A stretch of 64,000 bases of DNA from Rhabdochromatium marinum (GTDB lineage: Bacteria; Pseudomonadota; Gammaproteobacteria; Chromatiales; Chromatiaceae), in the NCBI RefSeq assembly GCF_016583795.1, contig NZ_NRRS01000009.1:1-64000 (forward strand), given 5' to 3'. Positions 63,921 through 64,000 of the stretch are shown here, piece by piece. The notes beneath the pieces are model-generated. The model saw only the letters and a program-made list of their open reading frames with translations, was not told where the DNA came from and did no database searches. Made by a program: the position numbers and the translations under genes. How positions within the stretch are numbered: position 1 is the stretch's first letter; each line of letters starts with the position of its first letter.

Positions 63921-64000
63921 AGCGGTTTCAGTGGCTGCTGTGTGAATTGTAGAGATAGAGCGTGTCAGAATGCGAACACGGGTTTAGAGGTTGCGCGGGT

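Overview
The window reads as chromosomal DNA of a purple sulfur bacterium (Gammaproteobacteria, Chromatiaceae-like). The evidence is a peripheral light-harvesting LH2 beta/alpha gene pair (10313-10667), phytoene desaturase and phytoene synthase (crtI-crtB, 22233-24843), and two near-identical TGTCA-N8-TGACA operators of the PpsR/CrtJ type in front of exactly these two loci. Ferrochelatase, a cobalamin methyltransferase cluster and glycolate oxidase genes fit the same lifestyle. The DNA is GC-rich and densely coding, with many stop/start overlaps. I see no tRNA, rRNA, CRISPR array or complete insertion sequence.

Layout. 1-4356: a DNA methyltransferase gene broken at its 3' end, close to a foreign junction at the left edge, behind a chemoreceptor whose sensor looks like one Cache domain nested in another. 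4461-8082: cobL, cobH, cobM and cobF of the late-cobalt-insertion corrin pathway. 8144-10165: uvrB. 10186-10777: the LH2 mini-operon with promoter, operator, a large inverted repeat and a terminator. 10835-20891: aspartate aminotransferase, xseA, a NarL-type regulator, an M1 peptidase, an Rpn-type nuclease, dapB, a hydrolase and pyruvate kinase. 21364-24879: RNA-binding protein, then crtI-crtB and a small membrane protein. 24956-30054: mtaD/mtnA methylthioadenosine salvage, a hypothetical gene, mtaB and a secreted alpha-crystallin-like protein. 30251-32335: a two-subunit solute symporter.

32811-42102 (+): thrC and an isopropylmalate/citramalate synthase, DUF6394 and an RCK potassium channel, hemerythrin and hemH, a GspE-type ATPase and a DUF971 protein; argG converges from the right. 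43567-51159 (+): the most interesting block, a divergent phosphoketolase-like TPP enzyme, a DUF1537 four-carbon-acid kinase and glcDEF in one tightly packed operon. I infer a salvage route for by-products of the Calvin cycle (glycolate, C4 sugar acids). 51226-57457 (-): a large secreted CAP-domain protein, clpB with a good sigma-32 promoter, and an FHA-EAL protein. 57559-60108 (+): an unrecognised secreted protein with a duplicated C-terminal module. 60128-63920 (-): purH, an lpxA-family acyltransferase and purD.

Two intergenic stretches exceed 300 bases (20892-21363 and 32336-32810). Short tandem duplications of 15-20 bp occur in several intergenic regions (8103-8137, 56260-56299, 61453-61490).
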